NCBI GenBank assembly: GCA_018806985.1
Contig: JADANN010000380.1
Coordinates: forward strand, 2,420,501 to 2,484,500
Source: Angiostrongylus vasorum
Taxonomy: Eukaryota; Nematoda; Chromadorea; Rhabditida; Metastrongylidae
DNA: 64,000 nucleotides
Reading direction: 5' to 3'
Shown here: positions 1-11,867 of the stretch, in pieces
Numbering within the stretch: the first letter of the stretch is position 1
How the letters are laid out: each line of letters starts with the position of its first letter
Position numbers and translations under genes: made by a program
Notes under the pieces: generated by a model
What the model was told of the DNA's origin: nothing
The model's input: the letters and a program-made list of their open reading frames with translations, nothing else
Databases searched by the model: none

Positions 1-121
1 CAGAAAAAACATTAGCTTGTTTGCTTCAACTGATCTTTACGAAGTTTGCTGATAACGCAGTCACTTTACTACTACACTGTAGGTTTACTCCTTTAAAGTT
101 CGCCAGTTAACCGTACGATTT

Positions 122-445
122 AGGTGGGGTGGTGAGATGGAGGGTAGCATAGTGGATAGTGATGTACTCCATCAGGAAGCAAGACGCCGATTCGACCCTC
201 TCCCAAAGCTGTCTTCCTATCTACGTAGGCACGCTGTAGATTGGAGCTATCTCCAAGATTTCAAGGAGAACCGACTCGACCAACATCTTAGGATGTTCAT
301 GAGAAAGACGAAACACTCAGGCAGCAGTCGAAACGACATGCGAACCGTTCGGAGACCTTTATAGGCAGTGAATGCGAGGAAGGCGAATCGAGTTCTGGGA
401 CTACTACGATCCGCACAGCAGATGTGATGAAGGGTCTAACAAAAT
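122..445 (+). repeat. tRNA-derived SINE, family 2, long copy
   Basis: The left end reads like a tRNA head: an A-box-like TAGCATAGTGG near 147 and a B-box-like GATTCGACCC near 190. The body that follows (ACTCGACCAACAT near 270, CAGCAGTCGAAACGACATGC near 322, GAAGGCGAATCGA near 378) recurs at 18,262-18,580 and in shorter or degenerate form at several other places in the window. SINEs of this build are transcribed by RNA polymerase III and moved by LINE machinery. The open frame across it (137-364) is incidental. Confidence 0.7.
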
Positions 446-2215
446 GGAAATAAAAGAAGTACATTCTAAACTTTGAGAACTAAAGGAAAATAAGGAGTAA
501 TAAAGAAACAGTTTAGTTTGAATATAAGTGCATGATTTTACCCAAGTAGGGATTTGGACAGCCATTTCAGTCCTTACAATTTGTATGCGTTTTAGCACAA
601 CTTCCATTTGGCTCTTTTCCCTCTTTTCCAATCCTCGTCCCTGGATATGGTTTGTCTTGTACATTGTGACGTCTGTTTCTAAGAATTTCTCTCCCTATTT
701 CCAGAAGTCGTTTTCAGCTACGAAAACAGGTAGTCAATCAAGTATTCCTTTCATCAAAGAACTGCATTATGGCCTCCTAAAAATCTAATCAATTGGAAGG
801 CTATAGTGAGCTTTCGGTCATGGAAAAATCTTCCTTGTTTTTTTCTCGACGGAAATTGCTAACATAAAAATGAAACGAATGGAATAACCAGGAAATAAAA
901 CACTGAACCTGTGTTGGTTTTAAAGGTCAGATGAGGACTTCTGGAAACTGATTGGTCGTGGTGACAGTGACACTACAGAATTTTGTTCCGGTATTGTACT
1001 GGTATTTATATCTGTTGGTGGGGGAGCGCCAAACAGCACTATACGATCACTGGGGGTTTTCTCTAGCAACAACGACAACTTCATTCATTGTCTTAGGGAC
1101 ACCAGCGCAGAACCCGTCTTCATCGGGCCACACCTCTGATGGGTATTTAAAGTCATCAGTTGGAAAGTTTATGTCTACTACATCACTATGGCATTTCGAA
1201 TTATCACTCTGGTCAGTTTCTACATATACTTTCTAATTATTGCGAGATTTGCTTGACTGAAATGCCGTATGAACTCCTATAGATTAACCTGAATATGATG
1301 CACTCTCCTATATGTCATATCGCAAATAGTTTCTCTAGTTAACGCCCTGCTCGCCATTGTAATATATCGTAGGGAAATCGATCGCATATATATAATAATC
1401 AGTAGCGGAAAATAAGACGTTTAGGTAATTATTCTTCATGTTTCTATCAGTTACTGTATCAACGAAACCTACGACGACGAAGTAGAGGTGGTAAGTGAGT
1501 CGATTGAAACGCACCAGTGTGAGTCGTCTATCTAATATCCAGCAAGAAATTGACATATAAGACTTGAAACATTTCATGGAATTCCATTCGGAGGGTAAAC
1601 GAAAACATCAGAAGTACTGTTTGTTATTCCTACCAAATTTCACTCATCAGTTGTAAAGATCACCTTTAAGAAGAATTTCTTGAAGATTTAACGAAAAGTT
1701 GATAAATTGTGGTAACGGACGCTGTGCATTGAAAAGCTACGGATTGTAGGCAAAACAAACGAAGTATGGATGGAATGTGGCACGTGTGAAAATAAATGCG
1801 GAGAACCACGAGTGGTTAGTGATCCAAGTTGTCTGAAAAATACTCTTCCTTGTTGACACTTCTTAGCTTTTCTTTCTCTTCTTTTGAGGAAGCGGGTAGC
1901 GATAATTCGTTATAAAAGGTCAGGAAACGGTAGTCATCGTTTGAAAATGGCGGTGATTGCTTTGCATTGCGATCGTTCCTGCTTATTCTAATCGATTATC
2001 GCTTGAAATTTCTTTAACGGGATATATTCCAGCAATTATTTTTTACTGCACGTGTTTTTATTGTACATGATAATGTGGCCTATCAAAGTGACCACAAAAT
2101 GATCCACTCACCCATGGCTGGAAACAATTTTGGTCCTCAACTTTAAACACGTATACCCTCGTTCATTGAAAGGAAAAACTCCATAAATTAAAGTGAAACC
2201 AACAACTCTTTCCTC
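446..2215. other. No supportable gene
   Basis: AT-rich sequence with short overlapping open frames on both strands (404-664 minus, 528-788 plus, 952-1236 plus, 1335-1577 minus). None shows a family motif, and I see no repeat shared with the rest of the window. Confidence 0.5.
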
Positions 2216-2980
2216 TTCAATGGTGTACGACCTCATCGTAGCTGAACTCTAGAAGCTCTTAACGAGGATTATCCTACTGCGACAATGGATGAGGTACAAC
2301 CATTTGAGCGAGCAAGATTTCGATGGAGATTTTTGCTACATGGACCACATACAAGCCGTGTCCACGATAATAGAACTTTGTCGGCAATGTCATTTTCCCT
2401 AAGTTCTGATCCTTGTCGACTATGAAAAGGCGGCTCGATAACGGCGAAGTGAATGCAATCTTTTCAGCACTTTTCTACCAAGGAATGGACCTCCGTGCAA
2501 TACGCGAAAAACTAGCAGATTGTTTACGGGACTGCAGCACAAATACACAGCTTTTTCATAGCTCCTTCACCGTACACACAGGGAAATGGGCTCGACATGT
2601 CGATACCATATCGCCGATGATCTTTACTGCTGCACTGCAATGGATAATGAAGTCACTCTACTGGAATGAGTAGGGCGTACGTATTAATGGAAAGTTTCTA
2701 TCAAATCTTCGTTTCGCGAATGACATCTTCATCTTTTCGAGGAGTGCCATTGAAGCAGAGACGATGACCAATGAGCTCAACGAAGCGGGAAAAATGATCG
2801 GACTACGCATAAATCGTAGGAAGATCCAGTTCGTGAAAAAACCCTATGGTGCGAAGGCGAAAAAAATTGAACTGGATGGCTCTCTGATTGCACAGAGTAC
2901 CTTATACGTATAGCTTGGGCAATCAAAAAACGTAGAAAACAACATGAAGGAGAAATTAGACAGGCACGTAGTCAAACTAG
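2216..2980 (+). pseudogene. RTE-type reverse transcriptase fragment
   Basis: Frame-shifting translation gives the order of RTE-clade RT motifs: the region around 'LDEAQP..QAGFR' near 2,285, the 'VDYEKA' block near 2,420, 'ISPMIFTAALQWIMKSL' near 2,610, the catalytic block near 2,705 and 'NELNEAGKMIGLRINR' near 2,775. The catalytic FADD reads FAND here, and stops and frameshifts split it. It breaks off near 2,980 without the usual 3' tail, so the copy is truncated at both ends. A dead retrotransposon copy. Confidence 0.8.
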
Positions 2981-3740
2981 CGATTCATTCAGTCAGCATA
3001 TTGCATTCCTTGTACAACCACTGTGCTACGTGTGTCTAGCTAGAAGAAAGCAGAAAATTTCGCAGACAAGTCTATGTAATTAGAACATTAATGTGAAGTC
3101 TCTTGTATAAGTCTACCAACTCTTTTGGTTATCCAACAACTATACAATTATCCGCATGTTCAGCAGTGGGCTAAGAATCGCTTGATTACCTTGCGAAAGA
3201 GGTGGTTAAAATCTTATTGTACTATCGTTTTGCAACTGAGAATTTCTCTTGGCCGTTCTCTGGACATTTTCTAATGAAAGTATGCGACCGCATAAAGAGC
3301 AATCACCTAACCAATGCAATATTCCCGTGTTTCCTAGCCTCATGTGAATTCATGTAACGATAAACATTGCTTGTTAGTTCAGCTTCATATGAACTCCGTT
3401 GTTGTTTTTTTAACCAAATGATGATTTTCAGCCGTGCCCTCGTATGTGCAAGCCACCGCAGTGTCAGTGTCCCACACATAAAGGATATCGAAGAGACAAA
3501 AGTGGCAACTGTGTCAAATGCGACTGAAATCGCTGAACACTATAATACAGATGTGTTCCATGAAGAACGAACAGATTCTTTTGTTTCATTTTGTTACCAT
3601 AAACGTACCTTTTGTATTCTCAATGCAATTAAAATGCATGAAATGTTAATGCGGTTTTTTCACTTGTTATTACATGATCCGTGGTCACATCTACTATGAG
3701 AGTATCAGCACTTATTCTATTCGACTCGTCTTGCCGCATT
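2981..3740. other. No supportable gene
   Basis: AT-rich. A 110-codon open frame at 3,367-3,699 has no recognisable motif and low-complexity composition; I do not call it a gene. Confidence 0.45.
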
Positions 3741-3744
3741 TCAT

Positions 3745-3900
3745 GGTTCACAAACTTGTTTGAACATTTCGAGTGTCGTTTCAACTGCTGCTTGAAGAAT
3801 TCGTCTTCTTTATGAATTCCGGAGAATGCTGGTCGAGTCGATTCTCACTGGAATCTCGGTGACAGCCAAATCAGTTATCTCGCTCAATCAATTATTCAAT
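3745..3900 (-). repeat. SINE family 2 fragment, body only
   Basis: Read on the minus strand it shows the family-2 body (GAGAATCGACTCGACCAGCA, then the CAGCAGTTGAAACGACACTCG-like block). The tRNA-like head is missing or unrecognisable. Confidence 0.55.
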
Positions 3901-3904
3901 TCAT

Positions 3905-4785
3905 AACTTGTACGTACACTTGGATACTTGGACGACCCATCATCACGAGACGTGTAGGAACTCAAGCACATTGTTCATTCGTTTCTTTGCGTCGTTCGCG
4001 ATGTTGGTTTGCTTCGGGTGTGGTGACATGTGAAGGTGTCACACCGTGATCTGCAGACCATTTGCATCTGCAAATACACCTGATTGATTTTATTGGCAAA
4101 GGTGTTTACGAATCATGTAGATGGTCGACCCAGATTGTGCTTGCATCCCCTTGGAGTTCGCCTTGCAATCCTTTTCGTTCTGCTCCATCCATACGACTTC
4201 ACCAAGTCGAACTCCTTTTCGTGGGGAGTTGCAAGGAGATGAGTAACAAGATGTATTTTCGCTGTGCAGTTACTATAACGGTCAGTCAAAGTTCTTATAT
4301 GGGAACAGCGCACCTCGTGATCGATGAGCTTTGGAAGAATTACGTCAATTTTGACGCGGACGAACGTTTCTTTTTGGTTTAGAAAGGCTATAATACAAGA
4401 GGATGTGGAATCTCCGCGGACTTCAATGAGCGTCGGCATGGTTTGGATCTGATCCATGCAGCAGAATCACTGCCAGAACCCTGCTTGCTCAACTAGTTTT
4501 GCCTCATCAAAAGTCCTTAAAATAAGCGACAGAATGATATTTGTGAAAAGTTGCTGAAATATGCTTAAGAAAATAATGTTGTAGAGCAGTTACGAAGACC
4601 CCTTGGGTCACGTTTAATGCGGAGGATGGTCATTTGCGAGTTACTCCAGTGCACTGTCTTTTCCGTTTGGAGGTGAGATGTCATATGGGTTGCGAAAACC
4701 ACATTTGATTTGTGGCTTGTAGCTCGAAAGACGTTCGCTGTAGTGCCACGTAGTTCTGCAGCTCTGTCTCTGTTCATACTTCCAA
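3905..4785 (-). pseudogene. RTE retrotransposon 3' part, decayed
   Basis: The 3' end lies at the left: the family tail, reverse complement of CCAAGTATCCAAGT, is at about 3,914-3,928. Further right on the minus strand come RT-like blocks: the fingers region near 4,440-4,520 ('LDEAK...AGF'-like), 'LIEVR' near 4,420, and the 'VEID..LPKLIDHE' stretch that replaces the palm block. It is riddled with stops and the middle of the RT is missing. A dead copy. Confidence 0.7.
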
Positions 4786-4879
4786 TCGCTAAATTATGAC
4801 AGAAATTTAGTTTATTCTGGATGACTAGGATTCACACCTACTGCGAAGATCCTAGCAATTATTGCATTCGCTTCGTTTC

Positions 4880-5045
4880 CTTGCATCCATCATCCACGAA
4901 GGTGTTTGAAATTTTCGCGTATGGTCGATGGTTAAGGAGTTTCGCCTTCGCTATGAATGTCACTGAATGATAGTCGAGTCGATTTTCCCTAAGTCTTGTA
5001 ATAGTCGCTTTATGCTGGCTCCATGTAGATTTAAGCAAGTGGGCT
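4880..5045 (-). repeat. SINE family 2 fragment
   Basis: The minus strand carries the GAAAATCGACTCGACTATCA block and the GGCGAAACTCC region of the family-2 body, diverged. It directly follows the RTE relic. Confidence 0.5.
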
Positions 5046-6460
5046 CATTCGAGAGAAGCTTAACACCAATTCGGCAATCTCTGATGGATGAATAACGTGA
5101 TGAGCCATCGGTACACGATCGAACCATAGAGCGACCCAATGTGCATTGCTATGCACCTCTCACTACTGCCGCTACACGTGACTTTCCGCCCATAGTGATA
5201 AATGTTCCACTTACACACATAATTAGTAAGAGTAGCCATTCAAGAAGTTTATACTTCTGTTCCATTTTCAAGATTTGAGCAATTATATGTGCACGTACAA
5301 TATTTTGTTTATTCTACGCATTCACTCAATGCAATTCCACCGCCATCATTACTGTTAGCGATCACCAGCAGATTAGTCGCAAAATTGTGCAGCATATACT
5401 CAAGTAGGGCATAGGCCATTAAGCCCGCATCAAAGAAGATTATGTGTTTATTTCAAGACAAAAATAGATTCTTGAAATGCAACTTGAGAACTCGACTATT
5501 TACAAATAATTGCCGTTCAGTGAAAAACAGTAGAAATAACAAAATTAATATTCGTAATCCTAAACCATCTCCGATGCAGCACCGTTTCCAAGAACTGGGG
5601 TGGAAAGGTGCCAAAAACTCGGGATCAGTTCAGTGTGTGGAATTTTGAAGGACTTTAGGATTTGTACTTTCAATACACACACTATCACCTAATCCTTCCA
5701 CTGAGAGCCTAGTGATGCAGGAGAAGATTATGTAGGAAGTTATCGTCTACCTGAGCGAGACGAGGTTTTTCTTATCAAACGCCTCTTATGACAATTGAGA
5801 AGAATTTCTCCTTGGAACAAAGTGAAGAGTCAGCCATGTTGTTCCTCATCAATACGAGCTAAGGCAATAATCACAGATTCTTTTATATAACCATCGAACC
5901 AATAAGGACTTCCAGCTTTCAAAACAAGATTCTAGCCTTACTTATTTCGAGAATCATCGTTGCCTATGCGGTAACCTCTAGTTGCAGCGAACAGTACAAT
6001 AGCCGGTCGTTTTTGTTCACCTGGAGTGCTGTTATCTTAGAAACCAAAACCATTTGTACATAGTTGAGGTATTGAAGCAGAGCTTTCGAATGCAATCCTT
6101 CGATTGTGTATAAATGGGATCTCAGGAATAAATTCATTTCTCACAAATGTCGAACTCCATCGATAATGGATTCCTCGACAAACACCGTCGAAATCGGTAA
6201 GAATGTGGTTCAGCTCCTTAGGTCGACGATGCCTTTCTAGCATAGCAAAATTCTATCTATGACGTTTGCTCATGAAGTTGCTTGCTGAATGCAGTGGTTG
6301 TTCAAAGCTTCGCTGAGAATTTTCGCCTCAACTGAATCAAATGTTATTTTTTGTCAGGAGACCCGATTCACCACGCTGTTCTCAATGCTCCCTCGTATAC
6401 TTCTGTGAGTTTCGTGACAATGTGGATGTGATCTATTACAATCGCTTTCAAAAAGCTGCT
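5046..6460. other. No supportable gene
   Basis: Open frames here are short. A 68-codon minus frame at 6,037-6,243 has mixed composition but no family I recognise. No repeat elsewhere in the window matches clearly. Confidence 0.4.
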
Positions 6461-6463
6461 TTG

Positions 6464-6850
6464 CTAGTTGTTTTTAAAATGTTCTACCAATTCTTTCGGA
6501 CTGAAAGAACAAAAGATTTTGTAGAGAGCAGACGATATCCGAGTACGTAAACGATATTTGCCAAGTGCGAAAAAAGTGCGAACCACCGGCTTACAAATGG
6601 AGGTCTCGCTTTTTTGCAAAACAACATAGTTTTGCAGGAATAAAGCTTCCCTACCAGCCTCGGGTAAGTCTATTAATCTAGAAAGATATTGGCCTGCATT
6701 TTTCTGCGCTTTGAGGATGTTGTTAATCGTAGAGAAAGACATATAAAAAGCACTGCCGAGTAAGGTTACTTCGCTCAGGCGATGCTTCTGTGGATTCCAC
6801 TCGACGCGACCGGAAAGATCCACATCAGAGGAAGAAACGATTGCGGACAA
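6464..6850 (-). CDS. Unrecognised ORF, 128 aa
   Basis: One of the longest open frames in the window that is neither a low-complexity repeat nor a known transposon. It runs from an ATG at 6,850 to a stop at 6,464. The protein is mixed in composition, with no signal peptide and no clear membrane segment. Residues near the middle (QYLSRLIDLPEAGREALFLQ) look like ordinary helical protein. I see no splice sites that tie it to another exon, and no second copy in the window. It could be an exon of an unannotated gene, a transposon fragment of a family I do not recognise, or chance. Confidence 0.25.
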   Translation of the reverse strand: MSAIVSSSDVDLSGRVEWNPQKHRLSEVTLLGSAFYMSFSTINNILKAQKNAGQYLSRLIDLPEAGREALFLQNYVVLQKSETSICKPVVRTFFALGKYRLRTRISSALYKIFCSFSPKELVEHFKNN

Positions 6851-7327
6851 TCAATTCGGATCACTCTGGCTCTGTAGAGGACGAACGCGCTGAAACATTG
6901 AGCGAATAAATTTTTTATGAACACCGTGTTAACTTATCAATTACATACATAGCGATTAATTGAGCTTAAATTAAAGGACAGTGAGTTTTTTGAAATATTG
7001 TAATTATAGGGCTGCAACTCCACTCTGCTCCTTCATTTCTTTCTTGACGAAAAGTACTTGCTTCAATGCAAAATTAATTGTTGGTAGGTATAACTACCTT
7101 GTATAAGTGTAAAACAAAAAAGCAGAAAAGTGAGAAAGACTCTTTGGTAATAAATTGGATTCAAACTCGGGAAAATGAAAAATTGGTTCAAGAATACCTT
7201 GTTTAACAAAAGAAAACGTCTTCTGAAGAGAAATTATTTGCTAGGAATGCATAACCCCAGCGAATTCCATGTACGACAACTGAGTGCCCGTAACAGAGCA
7301 TCTTAAAAAGTGTTCTTTCTTTTTAAA
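6851..7327. other. No supportable feature
   Basis: AT-rich intergenic sequence without motifs or recognised repeats. Confidence 0.4.
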
Positions 7328-8383
7328 TGTTATACTATATTGCAGCTGCTACTGGAAAATAGGCCTTCGAGTCAGTTCTCGGCACCGAATAACCACTAGC
7401 TTTAAACAAAACGCTTGACTTCGTGAGAAGACGCCACGCGGGACTTTCCGTAGTTGTCACAGGGCAACACCTCAAACTTGGGTAATCAAACCGTTTATAT
7501 ACATAAATGCAATATCGATACAACACTGACATCGACGGAGAACTACTGGCACACAAATAAGGCAAGTTCAAGGCTATGAGGTGCTGTGCCTACTACTGAA
7601 GTGAGGCTAACAAAGGCATAAGAGTATTGTAAATAATACTATTACAACATTAGCACTATGATAACAGCAACTTGATAACAATGGTGAGTATGGGGATGCG
7701 GATGATGGCGCCCACACTGGCTCGTACAGTGGCCCAGATGCCGAGGGCTAGAAAAACAGGACAGTGAGATACAGACAAGCCGTGGATTAGTCTGTTCTTA
7801 GTATCGTATCTACAGCGGTTGGGTGCACTTCCACATTAATCGATGACGATAGCAAGTTACCTTAGCATTGATGTTGCAAGTGACTACGAGCGAGATGAGT
7901 CATCTGCGGAACACGGTCAGGCGGCTGTTCTTGGATAAGGATATGTCTGCAACGTGAAGTTTGAGCATCAATGGGTGCCACCATTGCGTAAGATATCATG
8001 GGCCAGAAAAATTACGACTGAAAAATGATAGGCCTATAGCGGCTTAACAAATACGCAGCATAAGTTGGCCGGCTAGCGGCCTTGTACGTACAGTGTGGGA
8101 GGAATGGCACATGCCACTGATGGCGTTGCAGACAGAACGCATTTGAGGATAGCCGCCGCTACTGACAACGCACCGCAGACCGATTAATAAACAATGAACA
8201 TTGACACGAGGATGAGGATCAGGATGATGACGAGGATACACTGGGCTGATGGAAGCATGACGTAGTGACGGTGACGATAAACTGAAGCACAATTCGCAAC
8301 TGTCATTTGATAATGATATGATTAAGTTAATGTTCAATAATGACTACGTGCGGTATGACTTAGCAACTACGATAATCTACATT
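7328..8383 (+). repeat. LTR-like repeat, copy A
   Basis: This ~1.05-kb stretch shares landmarks, in the same order, with the insert at 61,092-62,266: an AAAATAGG-type start, the antisense SL1-like 22-mer, a GTGCTGTG...GAGG block, and an AATGTTC...TGACT block near the right end. It begins TGTTAT, ends TCTACA, and is followed at once by TTGGTGACAC, which resembles an LTR-retrotransposon primer-binding site. That supports a plus-strand LTR. No second LTR, gag or pol is visible, so the class is inference from end sequences and a diverged partner. Confidence 0.35.
7471..7492 (-). other. SL1-like 22-nt sequence, one mismatch
   Basis: The minus strand reads GGTTTGATTACCC followed by AAGTTTGAG: the nematode SL1 leader with a single change at position 6. 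It is followed by GT, as SL1 is in SL RNA genes, but the next bases do not restore the SL RNA first stem and no Sm site follows. It sits inside LTR-like copy A. Confidence 0.75.
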
Positions 8384-8410
8384 GGTGACACACGAACCCA
8401 ATACCGCACG
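8347..8410. repeat. 10-bp inverted repeat beside a PBS-like site
   Basis: CGTGCGGTAT (8,347-8,356) pairs perfectly with ATACCGCACG (8,401-8,410) across 44 bp. The right end of LTR-like copy A and the TTGGTGACAC motif lie between the arms. Could be leader structure of an LTR element or chance. Confidence 0.35.
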
Positions 8411-9555
8411 GATCTCAACGCGGACGAACCCTGACAGGGACGAACCATGATAACAATTCACAAAGCTATTTATATGCTTCCGGAGAAGGCGGTATTTGGC
8501 ACCGGTCCAGCATCTTTACCGAAAACATTCGTCGGCTACCGTTTCCAAATTCCTATAAACAAGAGATCAGCTGGCGGAAGACTGCTCTTGCAAAACATCA
8601 TCGTGCCCTTCTTGTTTTTTGTACGCATGATGACTTTTGGACAGTAATAACAAGCAACAAGTTCAGGTTGCAAAAATAGATTTGCATAACAAGACTGTTT
8701 ATAGCGATCGAAGTTCCTTATGGTGGGATCAAAACATTTACGTACTACGACATTTGCTAGGCAACTTGAGAAAAAGTGAATATGATCCTTACTACAGAAA
8801 CACACAGTAATAGAAAGATAGAAATAGATATAGAAAGAAATTGAAACTATTCTGGGATGGATCGCAGATGCGGCATTCTGAACTGCTCATCATAATGGAA
8901 CCCTCCAACTATCCAAGTACTGCAGAAAGGACACTTTTTATTCTTGATTCAGGTTTGAAACCATCGGCAGCACTTCATTTGAAATTCAGACAATCTGTCC
9001 AAGCTCGTTTCCTCTTTGTTAGATGACGTCGCTCAATTCATCTCTGAATTCAGTTCATCGTCATCAATCATCTGGCTTAGTTTACGTGTAAGAATGGTGA
9101 GTGGCGACCGATTGAGAAAAAGCTTTTCACCCATAGCAGACAAGCTGATGTTTCCTTCTCTTTTATAAAATTATTCTATTGCTTTCTAGTGCTGCAAATG
9201 TCCGCAACAGTGATCAGCTCCACAACCAAATTGTCCCTTTTTATTCGAAAGCATAGTAGCTGTGCTATAGCTGCGTTGTAACCATGGAGTTGACAGAATC
9301 CAAGCAAAATGACATGTTTATTCTTTTTTCCACTTCACTGAACGGCCGATTTAGCGGTAGTAAACACTTCACTTCGAGATGTATTCGTTTTCACCATTTC
9401 GTCTACGTAAGAAGTTTTTCAACATGAACTTATTTGCGCTTATCTATCTAAAGGGCTCTCCATCTAAAGCATGACGCGGTTGGTGCATTGCATACATTGC
9501 ATTATATGTGAAAATAACAACCGTTTCCAACTTTAAATCAACATATTTCAGCTCA
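8411..9555. other. No supportable gene
   Basis: Short antiparallel open frames at 8,447-8,647 and 8,536-8,805, with no motif. If 7,328-8,410 is an LTR and leader, this would be where an internal region should start, but I see no gag-like sequence. Confidence 0.4.
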
Positions 9556-9662
9556 TATTAATTAAGATAACTTGCTCTTAAGATAGTCAGATAATATCGT
9601 AGATAGTTCGGATAAGACTCTTTTAAGAGAGTTACTTCTAAGGCAAGTTAGTTAAGATACTC
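9556..9662. repeat. Small imperfect foldback
   Basis: GATAACTTGCTCTTAAGAT near 9,567 is approximately the reverse complement of the ACTTCTAAGGCAAGTTAGTTA block near 9,635-9,655. The middle also holds self-complementary CTTTTAAGAG. Resembles a decayed miniature inverted-repeat element. Confidence 0.35.
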
Positions 9663-9734
9663 TCTAGGAACAGTTCAGTCTGCCACGGAAAAATCAAAGC
9701 AACTAGCAGCTAATGACGTTCTTTAAAAAAAACA

Positions 9735-9855
9735 AAAAAAAATCCTCAGCAGCAGCTGAACCTACACGCAAAATTCTCGAAGACATTCGTCGATAATGGA
9801 TGCAAGGAAACCAATCGAATCCAGAAACTGCCGTGGTCCTCAAAGTAGGTGTGAG
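9735..9855 (+). repeat. SINE family 2 3' fragment
   Basis: After an A-rich stretch comes AATCCTCAGCAGCAGCTGAA, then GGATGCAAGGAAACCAATCG, matching the second half of family-2 copies at 55,100 and 63,610. The tRNA head is absent. Confidence 0.5.
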
Positions 9856-9962
9856 GTCGGTTCATGTGAAATAGGTAAAGTACATGTATACATATATACA
9901 TCTAATGTGTTGAATATATATAATGTACTATATATAGATATACATAAGTGTGAATAAGGTGG

Positions 9963-10321
9963 AACAACAAAGTTTTAATCTTTTTATTTACTGCCTATTC
10001 TTTTTAATGGCAGGGTATGTTGCGAATATAACTTTGTATAGTGCTGAGATATTTGCAAAACTCCGGACCGCAGTGTTTGCGGCGGGGAAGAACGCCGATT
10101 TGGGCTCCCCAGATCAATCCCGTCGACGGGTGATTGCTGATGGCAGAGATCGATAGAACTAGCTCAGAGACAGGCGAAACGAAGGACCCGCATGGTGTGG
10201 TGGTGAACGCGTTACTCCCCGGAAAGGATAATAACGCGTTCGTTCTCCACCACAGACACCTGCGGTGCGGAGTTTTGCAAACATCTTAGCATCATTGAAA
10301 GTTATATTTCACAACAACAAA
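9963..10321 (+). mobile_element. Foldback element with 9-bp target duplication
   Basis: Element 9,972-10,312 is flanked by AACAACAAA at 9,963-9,971 and 10,313-10,321. Its left part (near 10,040-10,095: GATATTTGCAAAACTCCGGA) is inverted at the right (near 10,265-10,310). The centre carries an AACGCGTTA/TAACGCGTT hairpin near 10,208-10,240. The same family occurs at 19,262-19,470, 29,985-30,205, 44,980-45,685 and 58,589-58,761. There is no coding capacity, so it is non-autonomous. Confidence 0.75.
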
Positions 10322-10403
10322 ATTTGTTCTACAAGTTTAAGTAGTTTCAGCTGGTCAACTCTTCTCGTCATTGAGAAATTACCATGAGTTAGCAAAAAAC
10401 AAA

Positions 10404-10433
10404 TCACACAGGTACACACACACACACACACAG

Positions 10434-10498
<65 letters not shown>

Positions 10499-10612
10499 CA
10501 CATATATACATATACATACAAACATACATACACACATACATACACACATACATACATACATACATACATACATACATACATACATACATACATACATACA
10601 TACATACATACA

Positions 10613-10646
<34 letters not shown>

Positions 10647-10740
10647 CATATATACATACATATATACATATGTACATACATACATACATACATGCATACA
10701 TACATACATACTTACATACATGCGCACGTACGCACGCAGG
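10404..10740. repeat. CA / CATA microsatellite
   Basis: A (CA)n tract at about 10,412-10,500 passes into (CATA)n from about 10,505 to 10,720, with a few interruptions. It creates long spurious open frames on both strands (YVCM- and IHTY-type repeats). It ends right where the PLE relic begins. Confidence 0.95.
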
Positions 10741-10804
10741 CAGGCATAGACGCACATACACACACAGATCCCACAGATAGACACACACAGTTCACTAGAC
10801 GGTC

Positions 10805-11830
10805 GTAGACAGGTGGTTACGAACTAATGACGACGTAGAGCATCTAGTGGTATTTCAACTATCGCTCTCCTCTAGACCCGCCCTTCTTAAGCAACGTTTT
10901 ATAGCTACCCTTACTTCATCGCTAATGAAGAGCAACATAAACAGGAGTTCCTTTTGCTCAAGAGTTTCGTTTTTGGCGCGTCGTTCTCTTTCTAAACTTA
11001 GCTCATGCGGTTACTATTTTGTAGACATTGGTGGTGACTATTTGCCCGGCCAATTCGCGCGATTCTTCTTTTAGTTCCCTAGTTGTGCACACAAAGGTGG
11101 CTGTTAGAGGCATGTTTCTCACAAGCGCCCTCTTTGTGTGTGAAGGGTGGGAAGAGAGGAAATATGATGTTTTTGTTACTTGGTTTTCGGTAGCACCTCA
11201 CCATGTAACCGCTACTTGATAATTTGATTTGGACGTTAAGAAATGGAAGCCAGGTCTCTTTCGGTTTCTCCCTGGTGAATTTAATATACTCTGACTGCTC
11301 ATTCAATAATTCAAAGCATTTGTCCATCTCATCCTGAGTAGAGAAGATGACAAAACAATCATCTACATATTTGCAGTAGAGTAGTGGCCGCAGATCGAGA
11401 ACAGGGGCTTCTATTTTAGACATAAACACAATGGCAAGGCTTGCTGCCAGTCGCTGTCCTGTTGCCAACCCCCTAATTTGCGCGCAATAATTCCCCGACC
11501 ATCTGAAAATCGAGCAGTTCAGGCACTCTTTTAAGAGAATCATAAGCTGCTGAATAGACAAGCCATGCATATGTCTTACTCCTTCATGTTCAAAAAAGAA
11601 GTTCATGCACGGCTTGCATTGCGGGAGTCATTCGATACGTTGGTGTAAAGCGTGGAAACGTCGAAGGACTCCATCACGTGCGCGTTTTTAGGAGACGCAT
11701 TACGTAGACGTTCTAGGAACATTTGAGTGTTCGCGAGGTGAGCTGGAATATAGTTAGGCAACTGGATAAGTATTCGGCGTAGAAACCATGTTATTTGATA
11801 TTGTTTGTTGTTACCACATTGACCATTCGA
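10805..11830 (-). pseudogene. Penelope-like element reverse transcriptase
   Basis: The minus strand reads, from right to left: an 'AHLANTQMFLERL' block near 11,740, the 'FDVSTLYTNVS' region near 11,630, an uninterrupted 175-codon frame at 11,079-11,606 with 'GLATGQRLAASLAI' and the intact catalytic motif YVDDC near 11,365, 'SEYIKFTREKP' near 11,270, and 'PFISDE' and 'LRR' blocks down to about 10,850. These are hallmarks of PLE reverse transcriptases. The start lacks the N-terminal domain and the GIY-YIG endonuclease is lost at the left, where the CA/CATA repeat begins. Stops and shifts occur outside the long frame. A dead copy, among the best preserved RT cores here. Confidence 0.85.
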
Positions 11831-11867
11831 TTTTCAAGTAAAAGTCAGTATCCTCGACAGGAGTCTA

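Noticed and set aside
3367..3699. 110-codon open frame
   Set aside because: No motif, signal or partner; probably chance.
10309..10808. Long open frames of YVCM- and IHTY-type repeats on both strands
   Set aside because: They are translations of the CA/CATA microsatellite in several frames.
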